NCBI GenBank assembly: GCA_022432975.1
Contig: CM039512.1
Span: 34,903,730 to 34,967,729 of the forward strand
Length of the DNA stretch: 64,000 nt
DNA from: Begonia masoniana
Lineage: Eukaryota > Streptophyta > Magnoliopsida > Cucurbitales > Begoniaceae
Reading direction: 5' to 3'
Every line of letters begins with the position of its first letter. The first letter of the stretch is position 1. The notes under the pieces are model-generated. The model was given only the letters and a program-made list of their open reading frames with translations, ran no database searches and had not been told where the DNA came from. Position numbers and translations under genes: made by a program. Of the stretch, positions 62,760 through 64,000 are shown in pieces.

Positions 62760-63460
62760 GTACAATTATACAACTAAATAGGCAGTACGAAAAATGATAG
62801 AATATGCGATCCGTAAAATATGAGGTATATTTTCTCATACCATCAAATATAACAACTAAGAAATAGATAAATAATAGATAAATTAAACACCAAGAATTTT
62901 ACGTGAAAAACCTAAATCGAGAAAAACTACGAGAATCAAGTCAAGAAATATCTCACTATAAAAATAAGATTGCAATATTATTATAGAAATTAAATATTCA
63001 AGAAAATATTGGCTAAGAGTAATTCACCGCTTTTAAAACTCACAGAGAGTGCACAAAAACACCTCATTTTTTTTTTCTCATTTTTTTCTTACCTTTGTAA
63101 ATAAACTTCAATATTCCTCTCTTCCTCCCCCAAAATGTCTCTAGTTTTTCTTCTTTGGATTGGGATACAAAAGCTTTTTTAACATTTGTCTTCTTTATGT
63201 ACCGCATTCTATTTACAATATTATTATAGAAACCAAATATTTTTGAATATATTTGTTAAGAGTAATTCACCACTCTTAGAACTCATAGTTGGTACAAAAA
63301 TACCTCATCTATTTTCTTTCATTTTTTTCTCCTTAAAAAATAAACTTCACTATTTCTGTCTTCCTCACTCCAAAGTATCTCTGGTTTTTCTTCTTCAGAT
63401 TAGGATACAAAATGCTTTTTTGGAATTTTTCTTCTTTTGAATGTACCTCATCATATTTCG
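62760..63460 (-). repeat. LTR-like remnant with a tandem duplication
   Basis: On the minus strand the phrase GGTTTTTCACGTAAAATTCTTG (near 62890) resembles the R/U5 part of plant copia LTRs. Two tandem copies of about 240 bp (62973-63212 and 63216-63455) both begin CAATATTATTATAGAAA on the plus strand and have since diverged. Confidence 0.5.
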
Positions 63461-64000
63461 CATTTTTAATCACACGGTAACTCACTTTTTTTCCGATTTG
63501 ACCACTTTGACCAAAAACCACATTTTTTACACCTTGATTATTTAGGAAAATTTGAGTAAACCACAAAACATCTTGACCTCTAATTGTTAAACCCTTAGTT
63601 GGGGTTTCATTTTGTAGTTTAAAATTATTGGAGATTTCCAACCAAGAACAGATCAATTGTTCAACAGGAAAACTAAACAGAACACAATCGTTTAACGTTG
63701 TTCGGACATTAATATCCTACATCCACATATGGAACTCTTGAGCACTTTTATTAACCAAGAGATAGAAAACCGAGATGATCAAAACCAAGAATCACCGAAA
63801 CTAGGAAACAACAATCTAGAAAAGAGAATCAGTAGCCCCCTTTCTCATTCACGTATGCCGAACTTGCAAACCTCCAAGGAACCCACTCTTAATCATCTTC
63901 TCTGTTCCACGAATAGCATCATTTCTTGCCATAGACCGCTCGCTGCTTCTCCTCACCTCTTCGAGAAAATTGCCCTCCTTTATTGAAACAAAAACTACTG
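63460..64000. other. Right edge, no recognised feature
   Basis: Short ORFs on both strands (for example minus 63333-63656 and plus 63729-63986) overlap low-complexity or repeat sequence and match no family that can be named. Confidence 0.35.

Noticed and set aside
63333..63656. Minus-strand 107-aa ORF
   Set aside because: Half of it is inside the duplicated LTR-like repeat and its composition is low-complexity.

Overview
This window is plant nuclear DNA, from a eudicot by general character. The species cannot be fixed from sequence alone. The evidence is nested LTR retrotransposons with iMet-type primer-binding sites, a Cassandra TRIM whose LTRs carry 5S rRNA-like sequence, a Sirevirus-type Ty1/copia element, and one intact single-exon plant F-box gene. 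About 90 percent of the window looks like transposon sequence. Nothing prokaryotic is present.

Positions 1-39260 are a nested stack. The oldest layer, element A, is a minus-strand Ty3/gypsy (Tekay/Del-like chromovirus) element broken into pieces: RT at 1-320, gag-protease-RT at 21476-23318, gag start at 31285-31418, 5' LTR from 31579. Element B (321-21475, TSD AGATA) is inserted in A's RT. It has 3.0-3.1 kb LTRs and only a shortened gag. A Sirevirus-like Ty1/copia element (4687-17122, TSD TCTCA) sits inside B, with gag, a defective pol, a decayed env-like region and a 30-bp tandem array. Element C (23319-31284, TSD CTTTC; two 2.6 kb LTRs and a non-coding interior) is inserted in A's gag. A solo LTR (33569-38150, TSD ATTGG) sits in A's 5' LTR and holds 76 copies of a 23-bp unit plus 1.2 kb of pure A.

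Positions 38151-46800 hold an LTR fragment and element D, another element without pol, interrupted by solo LTR E (40823-43590, TSD GGGTG). Positions 46801-56492 hold degenerate LTR-like sequence, an intact Cassandra TRIM (50317-51221, TSD CAATG) in a gypsy pol remnant, a fold-back MITE (52816-53460) and a composite of gypsy LTR pieces. Positions 56493-64000 are more gene-like: an inverted-repeat element, the F-box gene at 57729-58919, AT-rich spacer and decayed retroelement remnants.

The least expected signal is inside the gypsy-type LTRs. Several LTR groups, in both orientations, keep a short 44-57 nt block bounded by AG and GTAAG. It is followed by CCTACACCATA, which is complementary to TATGGTGTAGG at a downstream acceptor-like AG. 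Near their 3' ends the same LTRs carry a variable domain of CGAT-centred repeats, which may be the source of the 23-bp array.
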